Source: CANHVK01 sp044232905 (GTDB taxonomy: Bacteria > Bacteroidota > Bacteroidia > Flavobacteriales_D > Crocinitomicaceae). From it: a stretch of DNA of 10,542 nucleotides. Numbering within the stretch: position 1 is the first letter of the stretch; each line of letters starts with the position of its first letter. The position numbers were made by a program, and so were the translations under genes. The stretch lies in assembly GCA_044232905.1 (NCBI GenBank), contig JBIIKZ010000074.1, positions 1 through 10,542 on the forward strand, given 5' to 3'. This document shows positions 1 to 7,864 of this stretch, piece by piece. The notes under the pieces were generated by a model. That model was not told the origin of the DNA, did no database searches, and saw only the letters and a list, made by a program, of their open reading frames with translations.

Positions 1-55
1 TTATTAACTTATAAGTTTATCTAACTGATTTCATAGAAATTTATAAGAAAAATCT

Positions 56-1564
56 ATGATCATACATAAAGTTGAAGTTAGAAATTTACAAATTCAAGAT
101 TATCCTAAGTTAAAAGTTGCTATGCAAAGTGCATACGACGATATGGAAAATTCCTATTGGAAAGAAAAACACATCAAGTTACTACTCAAAAAATTTCCGG
201 AAGGTCAGAAAGTAGTATTTATCAATGACGAATTTGCAGGATGTGCCTTGTCCATTTTAGTGAATTATGAATTGGCAGAACGTGACCACACCTATTTTGA
301 AATAACAGACCAATATAGATTCGGTTCCCACAACCCAACCGGAAACATCCTTTATGGAATCGATGTTTTTATTATCCCACAATTTCGTGGTTTAAGACTT
401 GGAAGAAGGCTGTACGACGAGCGCAAACAATTATGTGAACAATTAAACCTAAAAGGAATTATTTTTGGTGGAAGAATACCTAATTTCTCGAAATTTGCCG
501 ATACCATTTCACCGAAAGAATATATTGATAAAGTAAAATTGAAAGAAATATATGATCCGGTTTTAACCTTTCAGTTAAGTAATGATTTTCATGTTTTAAA
601 ATTAATGACTGGGTATTTGCCAACCGACAAGAGTTCGAAGGAATTTGCGACCTTGTTAGAATGGAATAATATTTATTACACTACTGAAAAATCATTCCGA
701 AAAACAGATGTTCGTTTAGGGTTGGTACAGTGGCAAATGCGACCAATGAGCAAATTAGAAACGCTTTTTGAACAGATGGAATATTTTATCGATGCGGTAT
801 CGGATTACAGTTGTGATTTCTGCTTGTTTCCAGAATTTTTCAATGCGCCATTAATGGCAGAATACAACGATTTACCAGAATCGGAAGCTATTCGAATGCT
901 TGCAAAATATACTGAAGAAATTAAATCTAAATTCAAAGAATTTGCGATCTCTTATAACATTAACATCATCACCGGGAGCATGCCTTTTATTGAAAATGAC
1001 CATCTATACAATGTTGGTTATTTATGTCGTCGGGATGGAAGTATCGAAGAATACCGAAAAATTCACATTACACCAAGTGAATCCTATGCATGGGGAATGG
1101 TTGGTGGACATGAATTAAAGACCTTTGATACTGATTGCGGTCGCATTGGAATCTTAATTTGCTATGATTCTGAATTTCCAGAACTAAGTAGAATTCTAGC
1201 AGATGAAGGAATGGATATTTTATTTGTGCCATTCTTAACAGACACCCAAAATGGTTTTCACCGCGTTAAACGTTGTGCACAAGCGCGTGCGATTGAAAAT
1301 GAATGTTATGTTGCTATCGCTGGTTCGGTTGGAAATTTACCGAAAGTGAGTAACATGGATATTCAATTTGCACAATCTGCTGTCTATACTCCCTGTGATT
1401 TTGCCTTTCCTACCAATGGTATAAAAGCAGAAGCAACGCCTAATACTGAGATGATATTAATTTGTGATGTGGATTTATCCTTATTGCGCGAACTTCATAA
1501 TTATGGCAGTGTAACGAATCTAAAAGATAGGAGATTAGATGTATACAAAGTGCTAAAGATGTAA
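56..1564 (+). CDS. GNAT acetyltransferase-like / carbon-nitrogen hydrolase (nitrilase superfamily) fusion protein
   Basis: A 502-residue two-domain cytoplasmic protein without a signal peptide. Residues ~1-160 look like a GNAT N-acetyltransferase fold: GIDVFIIPQFRGLRLGRRLY (101-120) is the core strand plus the acetyl-CoA pyrophosphate loop (R/Q-x-x-G-x-G/A type). Residues ~218-495 are a nitrilase-superfamily amidase with the expected Glu-Lys-Cys triad: E260 in LFPEFF, K335 in EYRKIHITP, and C369 in GILICYDSEFPE. Both active sites look intact. The architecture matches the known 'RimI-like plus nitrilase' class of the superfamily, which is widespread in Bacteroidota but has no substrate known to me. 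An amide hydrolysis and an acyl transfer on related small molecules is inference only. The ATG at 56 gives a full GNAT N-terminus. A strong terminator follows, so this gene is not co-transcribed with the metal operon downstream. Domain assignment is firm, substrate unknown. Confidence 0.93.
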   Translation: MIIHKVEVRNLQIQDYPKLKVAMQSAYDDMENSYWKEKHIKLLLKKFPEGQKVVFINDEFAGCALSILVNYELAERDHTYFEITDQYRFGSHNPTGNILYGIDVFIIPQFRGLRLGRRLYDERKQLCEQLNLKGIIFGGRIPNFSKFADTISPKEYIDKVKLKEIYDPVLTFQLSNDFHVLKLMTGYLPTDKSSKEFATLLEWNNIYYTTEKSFRKTDVRLGLVQWQMRPMSKLETLFEQMEYFIDAVSDYSCDFCLFPEFFNAPLMAEYNDLPESEAIRMLAKYTEEIKSKFKEFAISYNINIITGSMPFIENDHLYNVGYLCRRDGSIEEYRKIHITPSESYAWGMVGGHELKTFDTDCGRIGILICYDSEFPELSRILADEGMDILFVPFLTDTQNGFHRVKRCAQARAIENECYVAIAGSVGNLPKVSNMDIQFAQSAVYTPCDFAFPTNGIKAEATPNTEMILICDVDLSLLRELHNYGSVTNLKDRRLDVYKVLKM

Positions 1565-1599
1565 GTAAATTAATAAAATTTTAAGATAACGATAAGTAT

Positions 1600-1632
1600 A
1601 AAAATGCTACCTCGAAAAGTAGCATTTTTTTT
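1600..1632 (+). terminator. Rho-independent terminator of the GNAT/nitrilase gene
   Basis: An 11 bp perfect stem, AAAAATGCTAC (1600-1610) with GTAGCATTTTT (1619-1629), closes an 8 nt loop (CTCGAAAA). A T-run extends to 1632. It begins 36 nt after the stop codon of the upstream gene and isolates it from the operon that starts near 1722. Confidence 0.9.
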
Positions 1633-1668
1633 GATCCAGATTATCTAATTTTGATCCAGATTATCTAA
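1629..1668. repeat. Perfect tandem duplication of a 20 bp unit upstream of the operon promoter
   Basis: The unit TTTTGATCCAGATTATCTAA occurs twice without mismatch or gap, at 1629-1648 and 1649-1668. The first copy starts inside the terminator T-run. The second ends 18 bp before the predicted -33 element of the operon promoter. Each copy carries a short inverted repeat, AGAT-T-ATCT (AGATTATCT, 1638-1646 and 1658-1666). The 20 bp period is close to two helical turns, so both copies face roughly the same side of the DNA. It could be a paired regulator site or a simple slippage duplication. Confidence 0.85.
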
Positions 1669-1686
1669 AATACCTTGTTTGTGGTA

Positions 1687-1717
1687 TTGCCTTATAGTCT
1701 CCTTGCGCGTACTTTTG
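1687..1717 (+). promoter_or_regulatory. Bacteroidota-type promoter of the five-gene metal-uptake operon
   Basis: The -7 element TACTTTTG (1710-1717) matches TAnnTTTG fully. A TTG (1687-1689) lies 20 bp upstream as the -33 element. Transcription would start near 1722-1724, leaving a leader of about 22 nt before the ATG at 1745. It is the only full -33/-7 pair I found in the 180 bp gap. No DtxR-type palindrome overlaps it. Confidence 0.7.
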
Positions 1718-1744
1718 TCTTGTTTAAAATCAATCTAAATAACG

Positions 1745-2953
1745 ATGAAAAAAATACATAGATTTCTTGGGACACTTACAATTACCGCTTTAATTTTATC
1801 CAGTTGTAAAAAAGACGAGGTAACTCCTACCCCATCAACTGCAACGTATACTGTACCGACTTCTTACGACTTCAAAAACACAAGCAATATTTCTACAATA
1901 GATTTCAGTGGTCAAAAAGTACGTTTGGTGATGCTAGACGAAATAAGCACATTAATGGGAGGTACATCCCCTGTAACTGAAGCGACGTTACTAGACATGT
2001 ATAACGGAACTGGATTTACCGATGCTTCACTAAATACTTCTGGAAAAAAATTAAGCGACAAAACTGCTGCTTCTGTAGATTATTTTTCTGGAATAAACGC
2101 CGAACAAACAAGCATTCGCGAAACTTTCAAAGCCTTGTTCAAAGATGCTGAATCACTAACCAATGGCAACATAGAGGCGAGTGCGGGTGTTGCAGGATAT
2201 TATTTAGATGGAACAAAAAAATGTTATTTCAATGCTAATGGCTTAGAACCACAACAAGTTTTTTCCAAAGGAATGATGGGAGCTTGTTTATTGGATCAAA
2301 TTCTAAATAACTACTTGAGCAAAAACAAACTAGATGCTGGCTCAAATGTAGTAAACAACACAAACAAAGTAGTAGAAGCTGGAAAAACATACACTACTAT
2401 GGAACATGCGTGGGATGAAGCCTTTGGATATATCTATGGAAATGATGATAATACAGCTAACCCAGCGGTCTACAAATTTTGGTCTTCCTACATCAACCAA
2501 GTAAATGCAGATCCTAATTTCAATACAGTGAAAGAAGCAATCTCCAGAGCATTCATCAAGGGTAGAGCAGCTATTTCGAATGCTGACTATTCAACACGTG
2601 ATGCTCAAGTTGCTATTATCAAAACGGAACTTGCTAAGGTACCAGCTGTACGAGCAGTATACTACTTAAACGAGGGAAAAACTAAATTGGGTACTTCTAA
2701 TGGTAAGGCTGCTTTCCATGCTCTGTCAGAAGGGTATGGTTTCATCTGGTGTCTTCGTTTTACACAAAATCCAAGCACAAAAGCACCTTATTTCTCCAAA
2801 GAAGAAGTAGACAGCATGCTTGCCGACTTAGTTAAAGGCACAAATGGTTTATATGATGTGGATTATCTAAATACTGCACTGGATACAATTGCTCAAAAAA
2901 TTGCTACACGCTTTGGTTTTACTGTGGAACAAGCTATTGACGCTACTAAATAA
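1745..2953 (+). CDS. DUF4856-family lipoprotein, probably surface-exposed, metal-uptake operon gene 1
   Basis: A 402-residue lipoprotein. MKK is followed by a hydrophobic stretch and the lipobox LSSC, with the lipidated cysteine at C21. The residues after it, K-K-D-E, fit the lipoprotein export signal (x-K-[DE]-[DE]) described for Capnocytophaga, which suggests display on the cell surface. A Thr/Pro/Ser linker (26-40) precedes the globular part. DUF4856 hallmarks are IDFSGQKVRLVMLDEISTLM (52-71), EHAWDEAFGYIYG (220-232), the KFWSSYINQV region (244-253), AISRAFIKGRAAI (265-277) and FHALSEGYGFIWCLRF (324-339). Conserved-looking H221, E225, H325 and E329 could be metal ligands; this is inference. 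The family is helical, of unknown function, and is often found next to imelysin-like proteins. As the first gene of the operon, 63 nt before the imelysin gene, it is a good candidate for binding iron or a chelate beside the receptor. Confidence 0.88.
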   Translation: MKKIHRFLGTLTITALILSSCKKDEVTPTPSTATYTVPTSYDFKNTSNISTIDFSGQKVRLVMLDEISTLMGGTSPVTEATLLDMYNGTGFTDASLNTSGKKLSDKTAASVDYFSGINAEQTSIRETFKALFKDAESLTNGNIEASAGVAGYYLDGTKKCYFNANGLEPQQVFSKGMMGACLLDQILNNYLSKNKLDAGSNVVNNTNKVVEAGKTYTTMEHAWDEAFGYIYGNDDNTANPAVYKFWSSYINQVNADPNFNTVKEAISRAFIKGRAAISNADYSTRDAQVAIIKTELAKVPAVRAVYYLNEGKTKLGTSNGKAAFHALSEGYGFIWCLRFTQNPSTKAPYFSKEEVDSMLADLVKGTNGLYDVDYLNTALDTIAQKIATRFGFTVEQAIDATK

Positions 2954-3016
2954 TTAAATTTGTACAAAGTAATAATGGAAAGCGACTTAGCAGAAACTTT
3001 CAAAAACTAAATAACT

Positions 3017-4075
3017 ATGAAGTACTTTTTGATCCTAGGAATTGTGTTGACTTTTGTTGCTTGTAAAGAAAAAAAATCAACCAACCAAGAAGATACATTT
3101 AAGAAAACGGAGTTATTACAACAAATTGCGGATAACTATATCTTACCAGAATATGCCAAATTACAAGGCGAAGTAACTACATTAGCTTCAGCAGCTGCTA
3201 GTTTTCAGGCAGTCACAAACATTACTACTTTCGATAGTTTGAAGGCACAATGGAAACGTGCATATGTTCGTTTTCAATATGTGAAAATGTTTGATTTCGG
3301 TCCTGGTATGGAACAAAATCTAGCCATGAGTTTGGGTACTTTCCCAACCGATACTGCAGCAATCGAAACAAATATTAAAACAGGAACCTATAACCTTAGC
3401 GCAATCTCCAACTACGATGCCATTGGTTTCCCTGCGCTTGATTATTTGTTATTTAGTTCTGGAGCTTACGAAACGATTTCTGGCAATACTACACGAAAAA
3501 AATACATCTTTGAGGTGACTCAAAAAATGAAAAATGAGGTGGATAAAACCGTTTCAAGCTGGAATTCCTATCGCTCTACTTTCGTGGATGGGTCGAGTAA
3601 TGCCTCTACAAGTCCTTTTTCGCTCTTAATGAACAATTTTATCCGCGACTACGAAATATTAAAATGGACAAAATTAGGTTATCCACTTGGTGCAAATACC
3701 CTAAATGTTATAAACCAAGCGTACCTAGAAGCCAGAAAATCCGGCATAGGAAAAGAATTATTACGTGCGAATATTCTTGCTTTACAACAAGTATACTTAG
3801 GTAGAGGTAGCAACGGTAAAAATGGTAAAGGTATGCATGACTATTTATTAGCATTGAGTAAAACAACTACCGCTACAACGATTGAAAACAATTGGGGGGT
3901 GTTCTTAACGCAAATCGATGGCTTACCGAATAATTTAGAAACTGCTTTAAATTCAGACACACAGAAAATGATCGATCTATATAACGCAATTCACTTTAAT
4001 ACAATTGCATTAAAAACAGACATGGTGAGCGCGTTTGGGATTTTAATCACCTATTCCGATAACGACGGAGACTAG
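3017..4075 (+). CDS. Imelysin-like (EfeO/IrpA-related) lipoprotein, operon gene 2
   Basis: A 352-residue lipoprotein with lipobox FVAC (C16). Unlike gene 1, its residues after the cysteine (KEKK) lack the K-[DE]-[DE] export signal, so it may face the periplasm. Family features are the helix TFDSLKAQWKRAYVRFQYVK (71-90) followed by MFDFGPG (91-97), the signature loop GFPALDYLLF (137-146), and the second-repeat block FIRDYEILKWTKLGYPLG (208-225). Classical imelysins (MEROPS M75) have GxHxxE at the loop; here His is P139 and Glu is D142, so protease or site-1 metal binding is doubtful. GFPAL-type variants are known among imelysin-like proteins linked to iron uptake. Likely role: binding iron or an iron chelate in the envelope for the downstream receptor. 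The stop lies 3 nt before the HTTM gene, so the two are tightly co-translated. Confidence 0.9.
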   Translation: MKYFLILGIVLTFVACKEKKSTNQEDTFKKTELLQQIADNYILPEYAKLQGEVTTLASAAASFQAVTNITTFDSLKAQWKRAYVRFQYVKMFDFGPGMEQNLAMSLGTFPTDTAAIETNIKTGTYNLSAISNYDAIGFPALDYLLFSSGAYETISGNTTRKKYIFEVTQKMKNEVDKTVSSWNSYRSTFVDGSSNASTSPFSLLMNNFIRDYEILKWTKLGYPLGANTLNVINQAYLEARKSGIGKELLRANILALQQVYLGRGSNGKNGKGMHDYLLALSKTTTATTIENNWGVFLTQIDGLPNNLETALNSDTQKMIDLYNAIHFNTIALKTDMVSAFGILITYSDNDGD

Positions 4076-4078
4076 TTT

Positions 4079-5446
4079 ATGAACATAATCAATCATTACC
4101 TCTTCAAAGAAACTTCCATCCTACCTTTAGTTGGATTCAGAATCATCTTTGGAATGTTGATGGTTATTGGAACTCTTCGGTTCCTTTTCAATGGGTGGGT
4201 AGACCAACTATACATCCAACCAAAATTCTTTTTTGGGTTTATCGAAGGTATTACACCATTACCTGGAAATTGGATGTACCTACCTTTCATACTACTACTC
4301 ATTGGAGCTATTGGGATTATATTTGGGGCATATTACCGTTTCAGTACTTTACTTGCTTTTGTCAGTTTTACCTACATCGAAGTATTGGATAAAACAAATT
4401 ACCTCAACCACTATTATTTTGTAAGTTTAGTTTTGTTTCTGCTTTGTTTGGTTCCCGCGAATGCCTATTTATCTTGGGATAGCAAACGGAAAACCTGCAT
4501 CCAAAAAACGGTAGTTCCCCAATGGACCATCCGTATCTTACAACTGCAATTAGCGGTGGTATACTTTTTTGCAGGCGTAGCTAAAATCCATCCAGATTGG
4601 TTACTCCATGCGCAACCTTTAGCAATTTGGCTACAAGCATACCGCGACCTTCCTATCGTTGGAGATTACTTCGCTACCAGTTGGTTGGCATTTGCATTTA
4701 GTTGGTTTGGCTGTATCTACGACCTTACTATCCCCTTTTTTCTACTAGGAAATAAAACGCGCCCTTACGCCTATTTCTTTGTCGTTGTATTTCATATTGT
4801 TACGTGGTTATTGTTTCCAATTGGTGTGTTCCCTTGGGTAATGATTTTCTCCACGCTCATTTTCTTTCCTGCTACATTGCACGAAAAATGGTTGTCCAAA
4901 GTTGCTACTTGGTTTCGTTGGGAAAAAGATAAAAATGTATTACCTTCTTATTATCAAACTAATAAAATTATCACATCATTTGTCTTGGTATATGTAATTC
5001 TTCAATTATTTCTTCCGATACGTTGTTTTTTCAACCATCCTCAAACCTTGTTTTGGCACGAAGAGGGAATGCGCTTTTCGTGGCGTGTCATGCTCATGCA
5101 CAAAGAAGGTTTTGCTACTTTTTACGTGCGTGATGTAATTTCTAAACGCGAAATACAAGTGCGAAATGAAGATTTCCTGACTGTCGGACAAATCGATCAA
5201 ATGGCCACACAGCCAGATATGATTAAGCAATATGCGGATTATTTGTACACACAATTTGAAGATAGCCTTTTCCAAACCAATCAAGGACCATTTCACATGA
5301 AAAAACCATCCATTCACGCCGAAATTTTCGTAAGTTTAAATGGAAGAAATGCCCAACTATTTCTAGCAAAAAAACACCATTTACAGGAAAAAAAATATAC
5401 ATTTGCGCCCCACAAATGGTTGGAACCATTTACTACCAAACTATGA
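4079..5446 (+). CDS. HTTM-domain membrane protein homologous to vitamin K-dependent gamma-glutamyl carboxylase, operon gene 3
   Basis: A 455-residue inner-membrane protein with roughly eight hydrophobic segments (about 14-36, 66-86, 89-103, 111-130, 150-168, 200-223, 231-265, 296-313) and a soluble C-terminal part (~320-455). Blocks recall human GGCX: DKTNYLNHYYF (104-114; human DKTSWNNHSYL, with His160 equivalent to H111), VYFFAGVAKIHPDW (161-174; human YFIAGVKKLDADW, with catalytic-base Lys218 equivalent to K169), FHIVTWLLFPIGVFPWVM (238-255), RFSWRVMLMHKEG (332-344), DMIKQYADYL (380-389) and IHAEIFVSLNGR (412-423). It ends where the conserved core of GGCX ends and lacks the long C-terminal part of the 758-residue human enzyme. 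Expected chemistry is menaquinol oxygenation to the epoxide, possibly coupled to Glu carboxylation on the periplasmic side. Substrate is unknown; the adjacent secreted lipoproteins are candidates. The stop overlaps the receptor start (ATGA). Confidence 0.9.
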   Translation: MNIINHYLFKETSILPLVGFRIIFGMLMVIGTLRFLFNGWVDQLYIQPKFFFGFIEGITPLPGNWMYLPFILLLIGAIGIIFGAYYRFSTLLAFVSFTYIEVLDKTNYLNHYYFVSLVLFLLCLVPANAYLSWDSKRKTCIQKTVVPQWTIRILQLQLAVVYFFAGVAKIHPDWLLHAQPLAIWLQAYRDLPIVGDYFATSWLAFAFSWFGCIYDLTIPFFLLGNKTRPYAYFFVVVFHIVTWLLFPIGVFPWVMIFSTLIFFPATLHEKWLSKVATWFRWEKDKNVLPSYYQTNKIITSFVLVYVILQLFLPIRCFFNHPQTLFWHEEGMRFSWRVMLMHKEGFATFYVRDVISKREIQVRNEDFLTVGQIDQMATQPDMIKQYADYLYTQFEDSLFQTNQGPFHMKKPSIHAEIFVSLNGRNAQLFLAKKHHLQEKKYTFAPHKWLEPFTTKL

Positions 5447-7851
5447 AGATTCTTAGCCTTTTATTTTTCCTATCTATGACAATTTTTGTGCAGGCACAAG
5501 GGTTTCATGGATATGTCGAAAATGAAAATAAAGAAGCAATCATCGGTGCTAAAATAAGTTGTGGAAAGCTATTAATTGCCAGCGATTGGAATGGGAGATT
5601 TGAATTAAAAAATCCTACTTCCGATACCCTTATAATTTCCTTTAAAGGCTTCGAAACACAACTTATTTTACTTTCCAAGCTACAAAAAAAATTCATTCAC
5701 TGCACCTTACTAGCAAACGCAAAAGAAATACAAGAAGCAGTTGTAATTAAAAATCGCTTTGAAAACTTTGATATTGGATACCTTCCGCCAGTAAAAGGGG
5801 TTCAAATTACAACAGGTACAAGCACCCTAATTCAAACAGAAGGACAAGGTGGCGCGAAATCGAGTGCAAACCCACGTGAATTGTTCGCAAAAGTTCCAGG
5901 ACTTAATATCTGGGAAAGTGATGGCGCTGGTATCCAAATGGGGGTTGGTGGACGTGGTTTAAGTCCGAATCGAACTGCCAACTTCAATACACGTCAAAAC
6001 GGGTACGATATCAGTGCGGATGCTTTGGGTTATCCAGAATCTTACTATACCCCTCCCTTAGAAGCACTTTCTGCCATAGAAATAATTCGCGGTTCTGCCT
6101 CCCTTCAATATGGAACACAATTCGGCGGTTTAATGAATTTCATTATCAAAGATCCAGCAAAAAATTCTCCTTTTGAATTTACCTCGCGTGCTACCCTTGG
6201 AAACTTTGGATACAAAGCAGGCTTTTTACGTTTTAGTGGGACAAAAAATAAATTCGAATACCAAACCTATTACCAATACAAAGAAGGTACTGGTTACCGA
6301 GAAAATAGTCCGTTTAATCAATACCAATATTTTGCACAACTTGGCTATCGTTTTAGCGACAAACAATCCATTCGCTTAGAGTACACAAATATGCGTTACA
6401 ATGCGCAGCAACCTGGTGGTTTGACAGACAAACAATTTTACGAAAATCCAATCCAAAGTGTGCGAGATAGAAATTGGTTTAAAGTAAACTGGAACCTTCT
6501 TGCCTTGCATTACAACCTAGAAATTAAACCGGAGCTATTACTGAACATACGTACTTTCGGAATTCTATCTTCCCGTGAATCGCTTGGTTTCTTAGGTAAA
6601 ATAAATCAGCAAGATCCCGGAAATGAAAGGCAACTCATTTATGGAGATTTTAAAAATACAGGAACAGAAGTTCGTCTTTTGAAAAAATATGAATTTACCC
6701 TGAAAGAAAGAACGATCAAAGGCGCATCCTTGGTTGGTGGTAGATTTTATACAGGTCAAACTTCTGCTTTACAAGGAAATGCACCAGGGGGAAGTGTGGC
6801 AGATTTTCGTTTTACATCGAGCAACGAATTGGAAAATTCCAACTATTTATTCCCATCGAATAACCTTTCTTTATTCACCGAACACATTTGGTTTTTAAGT
6901 CCGCGCACTTCCTTCAATATCGGATTTCGTTATGAACATATTACCAGTGCTTCTTCTGGTTATTACAAAGTGTACAGTATCCATAATTTAACCCAAGATA
7001 CACTCGCAATTCAAAAATTGGAATCGAGCAATTCCTTGACACGCTCCGTACCGCTGGGTGGATTCGGACTTTCCTACAAAACAAGTAAACAAACAAATCT
7101 GTATGGAAATTTCTGTATGAATTATCGTGCAGTCAATTTTAGTGACATTCGCGTTACAAATCCAAACTTATTAATAGATAGCGCTATGCGTGACGAATAC
7201 GGATCCACAGCTGAAATCGGTTTCCGTGGATTTATCAAACGATTTCTATATGTCGATGTAGCAGCTTTTCACCTGTATTATGGGGATAAAATAGGAATAA
7301 CACCGCTTGCTGGTAGTATCAAAAAAATTCGTACAAACATTGGAAATGCGCGTAATGTTGGTGTAGAATGTTTGGTAGAATTTGACTTCATAAAAGCAAT
7401 CAACGATAGTTCTAAATACAATTCATCGTTTTTTATGAATTTCTCCTACATCCATGCACAATATGTATCTTCCAAAGAAACAAACTTTATTGGAAAACAG
7501 TTAGAATATGTGAGTCCGATTATTCTAAAGACAGGGATCAAAATCAAACACGATCGCTGGGGTGCAACCATCCAAGGTTCTTACAATGCAGCACAATTCT
7601 CAGATGCTTCTAATTCGGTAGAACCAAGTGGCGATGCAGTGATAGGAGAAGTTCCAGCCTATTTTGTGATGGATATGTCTGTGAAATACAATTTCAAGAA
7701 ATGGATTACACTCGAAGGAGGTATCAATAACCTCTTAAACGAATCTTATTTCACCCGAAGAGCAACAGCCTATCCAGGTCCAGGTATTTTACCTTCGGAT
7801 GGACGCAATTTTTATGTGACGGTACAATGGAAAATTGGAGAGAGAAAGTGA
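5443..7851 (+). CDS. FecA-like TonB-dependent outer-membrane receptor, operon gene 4
   Basis: An 802-residue outer-membrane receptor. I chose the ATG at 5443 over the in-frame ATG at 5416 because it begins directly with a signal peptide (MKILSLLFFLSMTIFVQA, cleavage probably after A18) and overlaps the preceding stop as ATGA. Residues ~20-100 form a carboxypeptidase-regulatory-like domain (GFHGYVENENKEAIIGAKIS, then DWNGRFEL), typical of Bacteroidota receptors. The plug spans ~120-226, with RELFAKVPGLNIWESDGAG, VGGRGLSPNR, the FecA-type GYPESYYTPPLEALSAIEII and RGSASLQYGTQFGGLMNFII. The rest is the 22-strand barrel, ending NFYVTVQWKIGERK. The plug resembles ferric dicitrate/siderophore receptors, but ligand specificity cannot be read by eye. 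It takes the chelate into the periplasm using TonB/ExbB energy, presumably together with the two upstream lipoproteins. Confidence 0.93.
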   Translation: MKILSLLFFLSMTIFVQAQGFHGYVENENKEAIIGAKISCGKLLIASDWNGRFELKNPTSDTLIISFKGFETQLILLSKLQKKFIHCTLLANAKEIQEAVVIKNRFENFDIGYLPPVKGVQITTGTSTLIQTEGQGGAKSSANPRELFAKVPGLNIWESDGAGIQMGVGGRGLSPNRTANFNTRQNGYDISADALGYPESYYTPPLEALSAIEIIRGSASLQYGTQFGGLMNFIIKDPAKNSPFEFTSRATLGNFGYKAGFLRFSGTKNKFEYQTYYQYKEGTGYRENSPFNQYQYFAQLGYRFSDKQSIRLEYTNMRYNAQQPGGLTDKQFYENPIQSVRDRNWFKVNWNLLALHYNLEIKPELLLNIRTFGILSSRESLGFLGKINQQDPGNERQLIYGDFKNTGTEVRLLKKYEFTLKERTIKGASLVGGRFYTGQTSALQGNAPGGSVADFRFTSSNELENSNYLFPSNNLSLFTEHIWFLSPRTSFNIGFRYEHITSASSGYYKVYSIHNLTQDTLAIQKLESSNSLTRSVPLGGFGLSYKTSKQTNLYGNFCMNYRAVNFSDIRVTNPNLLIDSAMRDEYGSTAEIGFRGFIKRFLYVDVAAFHLYYGDKIGITPLAGSIKKIRTNIGNARNVGVECLVEFDFIKAINDSSKYNSSFFMNFSYIHAQYVSSKETNFIGKQLEYVSPIILKTGIKIKHDRWGATIQGSYNAAQFSDASNSVEPSGDAVIGEVPAYFVMDMSVKYNFKKWITLEGGINNLLNESYFTRRATAYPGPGILPSDGRNFYVTVQWKIGERK

Positions 7852-7864
7852 TAAATATAAAATT

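Noticed and set aside
7..16. ACTTATAAGT palindrome upstream of the first gene
   Set aside because: Short and AT-rich, with no matching copy elsewhere in the window and no promoter elements nearby.
2955..2962. TAAATTTG, a full match to the -7 consensus, just after the DUF4856 stop codon
   Set aside because: No TTG lies about 20 bp upstream (nearest are 15 bp and 39 bp away), and such AT-rich octamers are expected by chance; the imelysin gene is better explained as part of the operon.
2974..3009. An 11-codon open frame between the DUF4856 and imelysin genes
   Set aside because: Too short and without any supporting feature.
5416..5442. Upstream in-frame ATG for the FecA-like receptor
   Set aside because: It would put nine polar residues ahead of the signal peptide; the ATG at 5443 in the ATGA overlap is the natural start.
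7835..7864. TTG start extending the P460-like lipoprotein into the receptor gene
   Set aside because: It adds ten charged residues ahead of a complete lipoprotein signal starting at the ATG at 7865.
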